Assembly (NCBI RefSeq): GCF_013911645.1
Contig: NZ_JACESV010000001.1
Coordinates: 930,001 to 994,000 of the forward strand
Direction of reading: 5' to 3'
Source of the DNA: Allomuricauda sp.
Lineage (GTDB): Bacteria; Bacteroidota; Bacteroidia; Flavobacteriales; Flavobacteriaceae
Length of the DNA: 64,000 bases
Shown in pieces: positions 50,505-60,648 of this stretch (position 1 is its first letter; each line of letters starts with the position of its first letter). The position numbers were made by a program, and so were the translations under genes. The notes beneath the pieces were generated by a model, which did no database searches, had not been told where the DNA came from, and worked only from the letters and a program-made list of their open reading frames with translations.

Positions 50505-50723
50505 ATGCATTTTTACGAAGGACATTTTGGAGGTATGCACCTAATATGGTGGATTATATGGATTATTTTATTGGCTTGGATATTCTTTAACCCAGCAGAT
50601 ATCCCTTATCAAAAAACAAAGAAGGACAGCCCACTGGATATTCTTAAAAACCGCTTTGCAAAAGGCGAAATATCCAAGGAAGAATTTGAGGAATCAAAAA
50701 AGATATTAAAATCAGACAACTAA
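50505..50723 (+). CDS. SHOCT-domain small membrane protein
   Basis: Protein of 72 residues with one membrane helix (LIWWIIWIILLAWIFF) and a C-terminal SHOCT motif (DILKNRFAKGEISKEEFEESKKIL). SHOCT segments are short helical oligomerisation or membrane-adapter motifs seen in many bacterial small proteins. It lies 22 bases after the HMA gene and 17 bases before the DUF5676 gene. It may help assemble the small membrane proteins of the cluster. Confidence 0.88.
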   Translation: MHFYEGHFGGMHLIWWIIWIILLAWIFFNPADIPYQKTKKDSPLDILKNRFAKGEISKEEFEESKKILKSDN

Positions 50724-50740
50724 CTCAAAACTTTAAAATT

Positions 50741-51019
50741 ATGTATCGATTAAACGTAAAAAAACTCGGATTTGCTTTCGGTCTTACGGGGGCACTAATT
50801 TACTTAGGCTGTATGATAGTTATGTCAACAGCAGGTCGAGAAGCCACTATCGATTTTTTCAACAGCCTATTGCACGGTTTAGATACCACAAGCATTATCA
50901 GGATGGATGTGCCACTATGGGAAGCTGGTTTGGGAATAGTACAGATATTCATTTTAGGATGGCTAATAGGTGCCTGTATTGCGGCTTTTTATAATGCGCA
51001 AATAAAAGTCAAAAAATAA
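50741..51019 (+). CDS. DUF5676 membrane protein
   Basis: Membrane protein of 92 residues with two helices (AFGLTGALIYLGCMIVM and VQIFILGWLIGACIAAFYN) and the family opening MYRLNVKKLG. DUF5676 proteins occur repeatedly next to copper-resistance genes in Bacteroidetes and other groups, but their activity is unknown. It lies between the SHOCT and lycopene-cyclase-domain genes and shares their transcript. Confidence 0.88.
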   Translation: MYRLNVKKLGFAFGLTGALIYLGCMIVMSTAGREATIDFFNSLLHGLDTTSIIRMDVPLWEAGLGIVQIFILGWLIGACIAAFYNAQIKVKK

Positions 51020-51037
51020 GAGAGTAAAATAAAATTT

Positions 51038-51748
51038 ATGCAATATGTCTGGTTCATATGGTCTCTTATAATTCTTGCTCTTTGGGCAATAATCTATTTG
51101 TCAAAAAAGGGGTATAGAAAAGAAATGCTCAAAATGAGCCTTATTACGATGCCCTTTGGTTTAACAGAACCATTATTTGTACCAGAATATTGGATGCCAC
51201 CTTCCTTATTCCATTTAGCGGAAAGAACAGGTTTTGATATTGAGAGCCTTATCTTCTCTTTTGCCATTGGCGGAATAGGGACGGTATTGTATAATCTGAT
51301 ATTCAAAAAAGGCTATATAGATATGCCTCATACCGAACGGAGCCACCAAAGACATAAGCTACATATTTATATACTTTTTGTTCCAGCCATTGTATTCGTC
51401 ATATTTAGTCTTTTCACCACGCTTAACCACATCTATTGTGGCATCATTGCAATGTTTTTTGGTGGTTTGGCAACATTGTACTGTCGCCCAGATTTAAAAG
51501 GAAAGATATGGGTTGGAGGAATCTTGTTTACCATACTGTACTTCATTTATTTCGGAAGCATCCTTCCGTTTTATCCGCAATATGTGGAGCTGTACTGGAA
51601 TCTGGACAACCTGACCCATATTCTTGTTTTGGGAATCCCAATTGAAGAGTTACTGTTCGCTTTCACCTTTGGTATGTATTGGTCTGGATTATATGAACAC
51701 TTGTATTGGAGAAAACTTATAAAATCGAAAGAAATGTCAACCAACTAA
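51038..51748 (+). CDS. Lycopene-cyclase-domain membrane protein
   Basis: Integral membrane protein of 236 residues with about seven helices. Segments such as PFGLTEPLFVPEYWMPPSLF, FAIGGIGTVLYNLIF and LVLGIPIEELLFAFTFGMYWSGLYEH match the lycopene cyclase domain, and the IPIEE acidic pair is the conserved feature. Carotenoid cyclisation is the known role of the family, but here no other carotenoid gene is near. It lies 18 bases after the DUF5676 gene and 12 bases before the universal stress protein. A role in membrane protection under metal stress is possible. Confidence 0.8.
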   Translation: MQYVWFIWSLIILALWAIIYLSKKGYRKEMLKMSLITMPFGLTEPLFVPEYWMPPSLFHLAERTGFDIESLIFSFAIGGIGTVLYNLIFKKGYIDMPHTERSHQRHKLHIYILFVPAIVFVIFSLFTTLNHIYCGIIAMFFGGLATLYCRPDLKGKIWVGGILFTILYFIYFGSILPFYPQYVELYWNLDNLTHILVLGIPIEELLFAFTFGMYWSGLYEHLYWRKLIKSKEMSTN

Positions 51749-51760
51749 AACATTCAAATT

Positions 51761-52222
51761 ATGAAAATATTATTGGCCATAGATGGTTCAGATTTCAGTA
51801 AAGTAGCCATTCACGAACTTATAAAAATGACCCTATCCTCAAATAGTGAAATTCATATTATAAATGTTTATGAAGTTCCGAAAACAACCGGCCTGGGATT
51901 GCATACTATGGGCGGCAGGATAGGAAATTACATAGAAGAAATTAGAAGTAACGCTCAAAAATTGGGAAACAAAATCGTTTCAGAAGCTTTCGATAAAATC
52001 AAGGCCGAAAACAAGGCACTTTCCATAACCACAAGTGTTGTTAGTGGCCTGCCCAAAAGTACTATTTATGAAAAAGCAGAAGATTGGGGTGCAGATTTAA
52101 TCGTAGTAGGCTCTCAGGGTCACGGTGCACTTTCACGCTTAGTATTGGGCTCTGTATCCCAATATTTGACCACAAATGCCAAATGTTCAGTACTCATTGC
52201 AAGAGATAGAAATAAAAAATGA
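51761..52222 (+). CDS. Universal stress protein (UspA family)
   Basis: Single-domain Usp of 153 residues. The ATP-binding pattern GxGxHGALSRLVLGSVSQYL is present (VVGSQGHGALSRLVLGSVS near 123-141), following the opening MKILLAIDGSDFSKVAIHEL. It is cytoplasmic and probably binds ATP. It overlaps the NDH-2 gene by four bases, so translation is coupled. A second, two-domain universal stress protein is at 62477-63313; the pair brackets the metabolic gene run. Confidence 0.94.
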   Translation: MKILLAIDGSDFSKVAIHELIKMTLSSNSEIHIINVYEVPKTTGLGLHTMGGRIGNYIEEIRSNAQKLGNKIVSEAFDKIKAENKALSITTSVVSGLPKSTIYEKAEDWGADLIVVGSQGHGALSRLVLGSVSQYLTTNAKCSVLIARDRNKK

Positions 52223-53574
52223 AAGAAAAGCAAACACATAGCATTCCGTTGGAATCCACCTGTAAGATAACAGATGAAATCTGTCTTCCAGATACTAAAT
52301 TACCTCGTGTGGTTATCGTTGGTGGAGGATTTGCAGGTTTGGCATTGGTTGAAAAACTGAAACACAAAGAAGTTCAAGTGGTTTTACTCGATAAAAATAA
52401 CTTCCATCAATTTCAACCTTTATTATATCAAGTGGCAACGAGTGCGTTGGAACCTGATAGCATAGTATTTCCATTTAGAAAACAATTCAATGGTTACAAA
52501 AATGTAGTATTTCGTTTGGTCGAAGTAGAAGAAATTCAGCCCTCATTAAACACATTAATAACTTCTAAAGGAAAAGTTCACTATGACTATCTGGTAATTG
52601 CTTCAGGTACAACCACCAATTTTTTTGGGATGGATAAAGTAGCAGAAAACAGCTTGGGAATGAAGGATATCCGAGATTCCCTGAACATTCGCCATATGAT
52701 GTTGCAAAATTTAGAACAGGCTGCCATTACCTGTGATGATGATGAACGGGATGCCCTAACAAATTTTGTAATTGTAGGTGGTGGTCCTGCCGGTGTAGAG
52801 ATGGCAGGAGCATTGGCTGAATTCTGTAAATACATTCTACCCAAAGATTATCCAGAGTATCCTGCTTCCATTATGAACATTTATTTAATAGAAGCCATTG
52901 ATGAGTTGTTAAGTACAATGTCTGATAAAGCATCTTCGAAAACCCTCAAATATTTAGAGGATTTAAATGTAAAGGTATTATTAAATGAAGCTGTAAGCAA
53001 TTATGATGGAAAGGAAGTCACTACCAAAAGTGATAAGACCATATTGGCTAAAAACCTTATCTGGACGGCTGGCGTAAAAGGACAATTCCCAAATGGTATT
53101 GATGGAAAACACGTAGTCAGAGGCAACCGTATTAAAACCAATGCCAATTTAAAAGTAGAAGGCTACGAAAATATTTTTGCCATAGGTGATATCGCAGCAC
53201 TCATTTCCAAAGAAACCCCAAAAGGACATCCACAAGTAGCACAGACCGCTATTCAACAAGGTAAATACCTGGGCGATTCGATATTAAATATCATAAATAA
53301 CAAATCCATAAAACCTTTCAAATATAAAGATAAAGGTTCCTTAGCAACCGTAGGTAAACGCAAGGCAGTTGCCGATTTGGGCAAATTTAAATTTGCAGGC
53401 TATTTCGCCTGGTTGCTGTGGTCCGTTGTTCACTTGATGTCCATAAGTGGATTTAGAAATAGATTGATGGTTGGTTTTAATTGGGCGGTAAGTTATTTCA
53501 CTTATGAAAAGAGCAACCGCCTGATTATTAGAAACTTTAAACCGAAATCTTCGATTAAAAACAGGGAAAAATAA
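52219..53574 (+). CDS. Type II NADH dehydrogenase (NDH-2-like)
   Basis: Membrane-associated FAD-dependent oxidoreductase of 451 residues. Two nucleotide-binding motifs are visible: VVIVGGGFAGLALVEKL (FAD, about 31-47) and FVIVGGGPAGVEMAGALAEF (NADH, about 181-200); the later KNLIWTAGVKG and NIFAIGDIA are typical of NDH-2. The C-terminal amphipathic part (FAWLLWSVVHLMSISGFRNRL) suggests membrane attachment. NDH-2 passes electrons from NADH to quinone without iron-sulfur clusters or proton pumping, so it resists metals that destroy such clusters. It is coupled to the universal stress gene. Confidence 0.92.
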   Translation: MKEKQTHSIPLESTCKITDEICLPDTKLPRVVIVGGGFAGLALVEKLKHKEVQVVLLDKNNFHQFQPLLYQVATSALEPDSIVFPFRKQFNGYKNVVFRLVEVEEIQPSLNTLITSKGKVHYDYLVIASGTTTNFFGMDKVAENSLGMKDIRDSLNIRHMMLQNLEQAAITCDDDERDALTNFVIVGGGPAGVEMAGALAEFCKYILPKDYPEYPASIMNIYLIEAIDELLSTMSDKASSKTLKYLEDLNVKVLLNEAVSNYDGKEVTTKSDKTILAKNLIWTAGVKGQFPNGIDGKHVVRGNRIKTNANLKVEGYENIFAIGDIAALISKETPKGHPQVAQTAIQQGKYLGDSILNIINNKSIKPFKYKDKGSLATVGKRKAVADLGKFKFAGYFAWLLWSVVHLMSISGFRNRLMVGFNWAVSYFTYEKSNRLIIRNFKPKSSIKNREK

Positions 53575-53581
53575 TTTTGAA

Positions 53582-54937
53582 ATGAAAAACACCACAGATA
53601 AAAATAATAAGCTTTCCTTATTAGGTTCCATATCTCTTGGTACAGGCGTAATGATTGGTGCTGGCATATTTGTCCTTATGGGGCAAATAGCAGAGTTGGT
53701 GGGTGATCTATTTCCCATTGCATTTATTGCAGGTGCTGTTGTGGTGGGTTTTAGCTCATATTCCTATGTCAAGTTTTCAAATGCTTTTCCATCGTCTGGA
53801 GGTGTGGTTAAATTCCTTAACAAATCCTATGGACCTGGAACAACAACAGGGTTTTATTCTTTGCTGATGTACGTATCAATGGTAGTTTCCGAAAGTCTGG
53901 TGGCGGGCACTTTTGGAGCATATACGTTGAGACTATTTCCCGAGTCCTATGCAGGTTATGCCTCTACCCTGGGTGTTGGGCTAATTGTTGTTGCTTATAT
54001 AGTGAACATCCTGGGCAATAAGGTTATTGGTGCCACCGCGACATTTACCGCTATTATAAAGGTAGTGGGAATAGCAATTTTAGCTATTGCCGGCCTTGCA
54101 ATTTCAGGTTTTGCCGATATTACGGGAAACTATATTCCCAAAAATACTGAGACATTACCACAAGGCTTCGGATTTGTGGCCGCTTTGGCGTTATCTATCC
54201 TTGCTTATAAAGGCTTTACCACTATCACGAACCAAGGGGACGATATTAAAAACCCGCATAAAAATCTTGGTAGGTCTATCGTGTTTTCCATACTTATCTG
54301 CACACTGATATATGTAGCCTTGGCATTAGCTGTTGCGGGAGGTTTAAGCATTCCTGAAATAATCGAAGCTAAAGATTATGCCCTTGCAGCCGCCGCAAAA
54401 CCTGTTTTTGGGGAATGGGGTTCCTGGATTACCATTGGCATTGCCATTATTGCCACGGTTTCTGGGGTCATTGCCAGTATCTTTTCCTCTTCACGCTTGT
54501 TGGCAATGCTCAGCAATATGAAACAGGTGCCTTCTTTAACCAAACTTGGTAGCTTAAAAAATCCAGCACTCATATTTACCGTTTCCCTTGCCATTTTATT
54601 GACAATCCTGTTTGATTTAACAAGAATTGCATCCATTGGGGCTATATTTTACCTCGTTATGGATATCGCAATTCATTGGGGGCTTTTCCGCAATCTTAGA
54701 AAAGAAGTGGATTTTAAACCAATTATCCCCGTGATTGCCATTATACTGGATGTTGCAGTACTCTCGGCCTTTATTTATATAAAATATCTGAACGATCCTT
54801 TGGTTCTTATTGTCGCGGCAATTGGGATTGTTCTAATACTTGTGGCGGAACGCCTTTTTATGATTTCACATACAGACGATGAAGGTAATATGCCGATGGG
54901 AATGAAGAATACAAGTGACAAAAACAATAAAACATAA
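53582..54937 (+). CDS. APC-family amino acid/cation permease
   Basis: Membrane transporter of 451 residues with about 12 helices. The first helix holds the APC substrate motif GTGVMIGAGIFVLMG, and later segments (GATATFTAIIKVVGIAILAIAG, GFVAALALSILAYKGF) match the family. The substrate is unknown; amino acids or amines are usual for APC members. It follows NDH-2 by seven bases and precedes the GAPDH gene by 19. Under stress it may supply amino acids or help pH control. Confidence 0.92.
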   Translation: MKNTTDKNNKLSLLGSISLGTGVMIGAGIFVLMGQIAELVGDLFPIAFIAGAVVVGFSSYSYVKFSNAFPSSGGVVKFLNKSYGPGTTTGFYSLLMYVSMVVSESLVAGTFGAYTLRLFPESYAGYASTLGVGLIVVAYIVNILGNKVIGATATFTAIIKVVGIAILAIAGLAISGFADITGNYIPKNTETLPQGFGFVAALALSILAYKGFTTITNQGDDIKNPHKNLGRSIVFSILICTLIYVALALAVAGGLSIPEIIEAKDYALAAAAKPVFGEWGSWITIGIAIIATVSGVIASIFSSSRLLAMLSNMKQVPSLTKLGSLKNPALIFTVSLAILLTILFDLTRIASIGAIFYLVMDIAIHWGLFRNLRKEVDFKPIIPVIAIILDVAVLSAFIYIKYLNDPLVLIVAAIGIVLILVAERLFMISHTDDEGNMPMGMKNTSDKNNKT

Positions 54938-54956
54938 TTAATTAAAAACAATTTAT

Positions 54957-55970
54957 ATGAAAAATGTAGCAGTTATAGGTTACGGAGTCATTGGAAAAAG
55001 AGTGGCCGATGCCATCAACTTACAAGACGATATGAAGCTTTCAGGTGTTTGCGATATCATCAGCGATTGGCGTATTCAAAATGCAGTAAGAAAGAATTAC
55101 AACATATACGCAGCAACTCAAGATGCAGCTGATAATATGAAATCTGAAGGGATTTCTGTTAAAGGCAATATGCAGGAACTTTTAAAGAAATCAGACCTTG
55201 TTGTGGACTGTACGCCTAAAAAGATTGCTGCTCAAAATGTAGCGATTTATAAAGAACAGAATATAAAGTTTATTTTGCACGGTGGCGAAAAACACGAAAC
55301 CACAGGGCATTCCTTTAGTGCAGAAAATAATTACAAATCCGCTCTAAACTTGAATGCGACAAGAGTAGTTTCGTGTAATACTACGTCTATTTTAAGAACC
55401 TTGACCGCTTTAAAAAGAGCCGATTTATTGGATTATGCCAGAGGTACACTTTTAAGAAGAGCTACAGACCCTTGGGAAAGTCATTTAGGTGGTATTATGA
55501 ATACGATGGTTCCCGAAAAAGATATCCCAAGCCATCAAGGTCCAGATGCTAAAAGTGTTGACCCAGAATTGGATGTCATCACCGCAGCGGTAAAAGTACC
55601 CGAAACATTGAGCCATATGCACTACTGGAATGTGAAATTGAAAAAGCAGGCGACAAAGGAAGAAGTGCTAAATGCTTTCAAAACTTCAAGTCGTATTAAA
55701 CTAATTCGGTATGACCAAGGCTTGGTTTCTAACAACACCATTAAGGAAATGTTTCTGGATATGGGAAGACCTTGGGGCGATATGTATGAAGTTGCTCTTT
55801 GGGAAGATATGCTGAAAGTAGATGGCGACGAACTTTTCTATGCTTATATAGTCGATAATCAAGCTATTGTAATCCCGGAAACAATTGATGCTATTAGGGC
55901 ATTAACTGGAATTGAAACAGATGGTACAAAATCCATAGCCAAAACAAATGAAAGTTTAGGAATCCATTAA
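54957..55970 (+). CDS. Type II (archaeal-type) glyceraldehyde-3-phosphate dehydrogenase
   Basis: Glycolytic enzyme of 337 residues. The N-terminal Rossmann motif is [15 protein letters not shown], the catalytic Cys lies in [16 protein letters not shown] (about 141), and the following [10 protein letters not shown] and [14 protein letters not shown] match the type II family usual in Archaea and unlike the common bacterial Gap. The protein converts glyceraldehyde-3-phosphate to 1,3-bisphosphoglycerate with NADP(H) or NAD(H). It still has a catalytic Cys, so it is not immune to thiol-reactive metals. It is next to the aldolase gene, with 11 bases between. Confidence 0.93.
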   Translation: MKNVAVIGYGVIGKRVADAINLQDDMKLSGVCDIISDWRIQNAVRKNYNIYAATQDAADNMKSEGISVKGNMQELLKKSDLVVDCTPKKIAAQNVAIYKEQNIKFILHGGEKHETTGHSFSAENNYKSALNLNATRVVSCNTTSILRTLTALKRADLLDYARGTLLRRATDPWESHLGGIMNTMVPEKDIPSHQGPDAKSVDPELDVITAAVKVPETLSHMHYWNVKLKKQATKEEVLNAFKTSSRIKLIRYDQGLVSNNTIKEMFLDMGRPWGDMYEVALWEDMLKVDGDELFYAYIVDNQAIVIPETIDAIRALTGIETDGTKSIAKTNESLGIH

Positions 55971-55981
55971 ATACTATCAAG

Positions 55982-57043
55982 ATGAAAACAGACAAGAATA
56001 TAGTAGAACTTTTAGGAGAAAAAGCAGACTTCTATTTAGAACACGTTTGTGAAAAAATAACAAAAGATGAGTTACAAACACCAAGCACAAATAGTATAGA
56101 CAAGGTGTTTGGCAATAGCAACAGAAATTCACAGGTACTTCGTAGCCTTTCCCAATTATACAATCACGGAAATCTGGCAGGAACTGGTTATTTAAGTATC
56201 CTTCCTGTTGACCAAGGTATTGAGCATAGCGCGGCCTTTTCATTCTATAAAAACCCAGATTATTTCGACCCAGAGAACATTATAAAACTCGCCCTTGAGG
56301 CCGGTTGTAATGGGGTGGCTTCCACGTTTGGGGTTTTGGGTTTGAATGCCCGAAAATATGCCCATAAAATCCCTTTTATCGTTAAGATTAACCACAATGA
56401 ACTGCTTACCTACCCGAACAAATATGACCAAACACTCTTTGGTAAGGTAAAAACCGCTTGGGATATGGGAGCAATTGCCGTAGGAGCTACGATTTATTTT
56501 GGTTCAGCGGAAAGTAACAGACAACTCAAAGAAATAGCAGAGGCTTTTGAAGAAGCTCATAATCTTGGTATGGCTACCATTTTATGGTGCTATACACGAA
56601 ATGAAGCTTTTAAAACCGATAAAGAAGATTATCACGCATCGGCCGATGTAACCGGACAAGCCAATCATATTGGAGTAACGATACAGGCAGACATCATCAA
56701 ACAAAAATTACCTACCAATAATTTTGGTTTCAAAGAGATAGGATTTGGAAAATATGATGATGAAATGTATAAAACCCTTACCACAGACCACCCTATTGAC
56801 CTTTGCAGGTTGCAAGTAGCCAATTGCTATATGGGTAAAATAGGGCTGATTAATTCAGGTGGTGGTTCCAAAGGCAAATCAGATTTGTCCGAAGCTGTAA
56901 CAACTGCCGTTATCAATAAAAGGGCTGGTGGTTCTGGGCTGATAATGGGAAGAAAAGCATTTCAAAAACCCTTTAGCGAAGGCGTAAGAGTATTACAATC
57001 CGTTCAGGAAGTGTATCTGGATAATAAAATTAATATAGCATAA
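55982..57043 (+). CDS. fbaB: Class I fructose-bisphosphate aldolase (FbaB/DhnA type)
   Basis: Schiff-base aldolase of 353 residues of the DhnA/FbaB group. The opening of the barrel is [17 protein letters not shown], and the Schiff-base Lys lies in [16 protein letters not shown], as in E. coli FbaB. The final segments ([17 protein letters not shown] and [16 protein letters not shown]) form the phosphate sites. Unlike class II aldolases it needs no metal, so it is expected to work when zinc or iron enzymes are mismetallated. It cleaves or forms fructose-1,6-bisphosphate and sits between GAPDH and a transporter. Confidence 0.93.
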   Translation: MKTDKNIVELLGEKADFYLEHVCEKITKDELQTPSTNSIDKVFGNSNRNSQVLRSLSQLYNHGNLAGTGYLSILPVDQGIEHSAAFSFYKNPDYFDPENIIKLALEAGCNGVASTFGVLGLNARKYAHKIPFIVKINHNELLTYPNKYDQTLFGKVKTAWDMGAIAVGATIYFGSAESNRQLKEIAEAFEEAHNLGMATILWCYTRNEAFKTDKEDYHASADVTGQANHIGVTIQADIIKQKLPTNNFGFKEIGFGKYDDEMYKTLTTDHPIDLCRLQVANCYMGKIGLINSGGGSKGKSDLSEAVTTAVINKRAGGSGLIMGRKAFQKPFSEGVRVLQSVQEVYLDNKINIA

Positions 57044-57051
57044 TCAACAGA

Positions 57052-58392
57052 ATGTTTGACACAGAGATAAAATCATTAAAATCACTTAACCACTACCTCC
57101 TTAAACTGGTAGAAAGCCGTCTATGGCTTAAAGTAATCATTGCCTTGTTTTTAGGTGTTGGATTTGGTCTGCTATTGAGCCCACAAAATGGATGGATTTC
57201 TAAAGAAACAGCAGATATCGCGGGGAATTGGCTGGCATTGCCTGGTGTCCTGTTTCTGAAACTGGTTCAAATGATTATGATTCCGTTGATTGTGGCTTCC
57301 ATCATTACTGGAATAGCAAGTAATGATAAGGACAATCTAAAAAAATTAGGTGGTGGGGTTTTGTTATATTTTCTAGGTACTACGATAGTTTCGGTAAGTT
57401 TGGGTGTCATACTATCTCAACTTTTTAGACCTGGTCGCTTTTTACATCAACAGGCTCTAGCTGAACATAATGAAATTACAGCTGTTCCAACGGAAAATCC
57501 AGAGCTTTCCTTCGGAATTGAAACGATTCCTGATGCCATCTCAAACTTACTTCCCGAAAACCCGTTGGCATCTATGGTAAGTGGTGAAATGTTAAGCATT
57601 GTAATTTTCACAATCATTATTGGTGTAGCTGTGCTATCACTTGAAAATGCCTTACTGCGCCCAGTGAAGCTGCTTCTAAGTGCCATTCAGGAAGTCTGTA
57701 TGACAGTAGTAAAATGGTCAATGCTTCTAGTGCCTATTGCTGTTTTCGGACTTATGGCGCAGCTCACCTCTAGCGTTGGTTTGAGTTCTCTATCTGGCCT
57801 CACCTACTATGTGGGTGTCGTCTTGCTCGGTCTGTTATTCTTAGTGATTTTCTATTTAGGGCTAATTGTGCTTCTTGGAAAATCAAACCCTATGCATTTC
57901 CTGAAAAAAATAAGGGATGTTCAGCTATTGGCTTTTTCAACCACAAGCTCTGCCGCTGTGATGCCACTTTCTCTTCAAACAGCCGAAGAAAAACTAAAGG
58001 TGGACAAGACCATTAGCAATTTTATCATTCCCATTGGCGCAACCGTCAATATGGATGGTACTGCACTCTATCAAACGATAACAACCCTTTTTATAGCCCA
58101 AGCCTATGGACTGGAAATGAGTTTGCTCAATATTATTGTGGTCATTGTAACTATCGTTGCTGCTTCAATCGGCACACCTGCCATTCCCGGAGGTGGTGTG
58201 GTGATACTCGCTTCTGTTTTGGGAAGTGTCGGTATTCCAGCCGAAGGCATCATCATTATCATTGGTGTAGAAAGATTGTTGGGAATGTTCAGGACTGCTG
58301 TAAACGTAACGGGTGACCTTACAGCTTGTATGGTTTTTAATAGGTTGTATGGTATAAAAAATACTGAAATTCTTAAAAAAGAAGCTTTATAA
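57052..58392 (+). CDS. Dicarboxylate/amino acid:cation symporter (DAACS family)
   Basis: Sodium- or proton-coupled carboxylate symporter of 446 residues with about eight helices and two re-entrant loops. Markers are LALPGVLFLKLVQMIMIPLI, the serine-rich loop FSTTSSAAVMPLSLQTA, and NMDGTALYQTITTLFIAQA in the seventh helix. The substrate may be glutamate, succinate or lactate-type acids. It lies between aldolase and phosphofructokinase, so I infer a role in carbon or redox supply to the metabolic module. Confidence 0.93.
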   Translation: MFDTEIKSLKSLNHYLLKLVESRLWLKVIIALFLGVGFGLLLSPQNGWISKETADIAGNWLALPGVLFLKLVQMIMIPLIVASIITGIASNDKDNLKKLGGGVLLYFLGTTIVSVSLGVILSQLFRPGRFLHQQALAEHNEITAVPTENPELSFGIETIPDAISNLLPENPLASMVSGEMLSIVIFTIIIGVAVLSLENALLRPVKLLLSAIQEVCMTVVKWSMLLVPIAVFGLMAQLTSSVGLSSLSGLTYYVGVVLLGLLFLVIFYLGLIVLLGKSNPMHFLKKIRDVQLLAFSTTSSAAVMPLSLQTAEEKLKVDKTISNFIIPIGATVNMDGTALYQTITTLFIAQAYGLEMSLLNIIVVIVTIVAASIGTPAIPGGGVVILASVLGSVGIPAEGIIIIIGVERLLGMFRTAVNVTGDLTACMVFNRLYGIKNTEILKKEAL

Positions 58393-58394
58393 CT

Positions 58395-59366
58395 ATGGAT
58401 AGTACTATAAAACATATAGGTGTATTTACCTCTGGAGGTGATAGTCCAGGGATGAATGCAGCCTTGTACGCCATTACAAAAACGGCTGAAGTAAATGGTA
58501 TAAACGTAAGCGGCTTTCGAAAAGGATATGAAGGATTGATAGACGGTGACTTGGTTCAATTAAAATCACACGAATTACAAAAACTGACCCAAAAGGGTGG
58601 CACTATCCTTAAGACAGCCCGAAGCAAACGTTTTCTCGAACTGGAAGGTCGAAAAAAAGCCTTGCAAACTCTAAATGTAAACAAAATAGACGCTTTAATT
58701 GCCATTGGTGGTGATGGTACATTTAAAGGATTACTTGCTTTTTCAGAGATATGCGATATCCCATTCATAGGGATTCCCGGAACTATTGATAACGATATTT
58801 CGGGTACGGATTACACCCTTGGTTTTGATTCCGCAGTTAACACAGCCATTGAAAATATTGATAAAATAAGGGATACTGCCGAATCCCATAACCGTGTGTT
58901 CATTGTTGAAGTAATGGGAAGGGATTCGGGTTACATCGGTATTCATTCTGGATTGATGGTTGGTGCGGACGCCATATTAATTCCGGAGAGCGGTACGGAC
59001 TTTATTAACCTTTTGGGTAAGGTGAAAAATTACGATAGCGAGGATGCTTTTCTAATCGTAGTTTCTGAAGGTGACGAAATTGGTGCCGAACTTGTTTCTT
59101 CAAAAATAAAGGAAGTCAACCCCAATGTCGATTTACGAATTACAAAACTTGGGCACGTACAGCGTGGTGGAAATTCTTCTGCTTTGGATAGAATGTTGGG
59201 CATTAGACTTGGAGTGGCGGCTGTGAAAACACTTTTACAAGGTAAAAAAAATGTAATGGTAGGAGTCTTAAATAATCAATTGCATCTAACCCCTTTTGAA
59301 GTGGTGGTCAAGCAACATCAAGTAGATAATGAATTGTATGAACTTTTAGAATTATTTGGAAAGTAA
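58395..59366 (+). CDS. pfkA: ATP-dependent 6-phosphofructokinase
   Basis: Glycolytic kinase of 323 residues. The opening GVFTSGGDSPGMNAALYA, the active-site IGIPGTIDNDISGTDYTLGF and the GGDGTFKG loop are present. In the loop the residue after GGD is Gly, the pattern of ATP-using enzymes; pyrophosphate-dependent ones have Asp. It phosphorylates fructose-6-phosphate, giving the substrate of the neighbouring aldolase. It lies two bases after the symporter gene and three before the MgtC/DUF4010 gene. Confidence 0.96.
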   Translation: MDSTIKHIGVFTSGGDSPGMNAALYAITKTAEVNGINVSGFRKGYEGLIDGDLVQLKSHELQKLTQKGGTILKTARSKRFLELEGRKKALQTLNVNKIDALIAIGGDGTFKGLLAFSEICDIPFIGIPGTIDNDISGTDYTLGFDSAVNTAIENIDKIRDTAESHNRVFIVEVMGRDSGYIGIHSGLMVGADAILIPESGTDFINLLGKVKNYDSEDAFLIVVSEGDEIGAELVSSKIKEVNPNVDLRITKLGHVQRGGNSSALDRMLGIRLGVAAVKTLLQGKKNVMVGVLNNQLHLTPFEVVVKQHQVDNELYELLELFGK

Positions 59367-59369
59367 GAA

Positions 59370-60638
59370 ATGATAGAAGCCTTTAAAAATATCAACCCTT
59401 TCATCCTTGGATTGCTCATCAGTCTGGGCATTGGCCTTATTCTTGGGCTGGAACGTGAATATGATAAATTGAAGGAAGAACAAGGCTTTGCAGGTATAAG
59501 AACCTTCCCAATTGTTGCCATTATTGGTTTTATATTGGGAAATCTTTCCCCAACCTATACACCTTGGTTGGTCATTATCATTGCGGCAGCATTTCTTTTG
59601 TTTCTGTCTTTGAGTCATCTTTCCATAGTACAAAAGCATATTATGACTGGTATTACCACCAATATGGCCTTGTTCGCTACGCTAATTTTGGGTGTTATGG
59701 TTGCCAATCATTTGCATAAGGAAGCAGTTGCGACCGCAGTAGTCGTGGTTACGCTGTTATCATTGAAAACGACCTTTAATACATTCATTAAGAATATTAC
59801 TTCTGAAGAGCTCTTTGCTTTTATTAAGTTTTCAATTATTGCGCTTCTTATTTTGCCTTTCTTACCAAATCAAGATTATGGTCCAGAGGGATTACTTAAC
59901 CCTTTTGAGATTGGAGCGATAATAGTGATAGTGTCATTTCTGAATTTCATTGGTTACTTTCTTGTAAAATATGTAGGTTCTAAACGTGGTATTCTGCTCA
60001 CTGCTATTTTAGGCGGATTGATTTCAAGTACCGCAGTAGCTTGGATATATGCTTCGCGAAGTAAGGAATCGCCAGAACTTTCAAAAGAATATGCTGCGGG
60101 TATCATTATAGCTTCCGCAATTATGTTTCCCAGACTTGCGATTCTGGCCTATATTTTCAATAGTGCCATACTTTTAAATTTAGTCATTCCATTTACTATT
60201 CTTACCCTTATCTGCTTGATAAGCGCACTCTTATTCATCAAAAAGAATACAGATGTCACAAAAACAGCTATCAATCTGGGTAATCCGCTCAATATTTGGA
60301 ACGCCCTTGGGTTTGGTGGTATTTATGTGGTCATCCTGTTTGCAGTTTTTTATGGAAATCAATTTTTTGGCGAAAGCGGTTTATACTATTCAGCCCTAAT
60401 TGCAGGATTGGCAGATACGGATGCAATAACTATTAGTATGGCAAAATTTGGGTCATTGGAAGAAAAACTCACGCTGGCCACCAATGTCATTATAACAGCA
60501 ACCATAAGCAATATGATTGTAAAACTTGGTATTACCTATTTCAAAGGTTCTAAAAAGACCGGGAAACTCGTGATGCTAATTTTTGGAACTGTTGTCATCG
60601 TAGGGTTAGTATATATTTTAATACAGTTAGGAAATTAA
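59370..60638 (+). CDS. MgtC/SapB-family membrane protein with DUF4010
   Basis: Membrane protein of 422 residues with about 12 helices. The N-terminal third resembles MgtC/SapB (GLLISLGIGLILGLEREYDKLKEEQGFAGIRTFPIVA) and the rest is DUF4010. MgtC proteins affect magnesium supply and ATP or membrane-potential balance in other bacteria, but the fused form has no known activity. It lies between phosphofructokinase and D-lactate dehydrogenase. The tight spacing (3 and 10 bases) suggests it is needed with the metabolic enzymes. Confidence 0.92.
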   Translation: MIEAFKNINPFILGLLISLGIGLILGLEREYDKLKEEQGFAGIRTFPIVAIIGFILGNLSPTYTPWLVIIIAAAFLLFLSLSHLSIVQKHIMTGITTNMALFATLILGVMVANHLHKEAVATAVVVVTLLSLKTTFNTFIKNITSEELFAFIKFSIIALLILPFLPNQDYGPEGLLNPFEIGAIIVIVSFLNFIGYFLVKYVGSKRGILLTAILGGLISSTAVAWIYASRSKESPELSKEYAAGIIIASAIMFPRLAILAYIFNSAILLNLVIPFTILTLICLISALLFIKKNTDVTKTAINLGNPLNIWNALGFGGIYVVILFAVFYGNQFFGESGLYYSALIAGLADTDAITISMAKFGSLEEKLTLATNVIITATISNMIVKLGITYFKGSKKTGKLVMLIFGTVVIVGLVYILIQLGN

Positions 60639-60648
60639 AAAAAGTGAA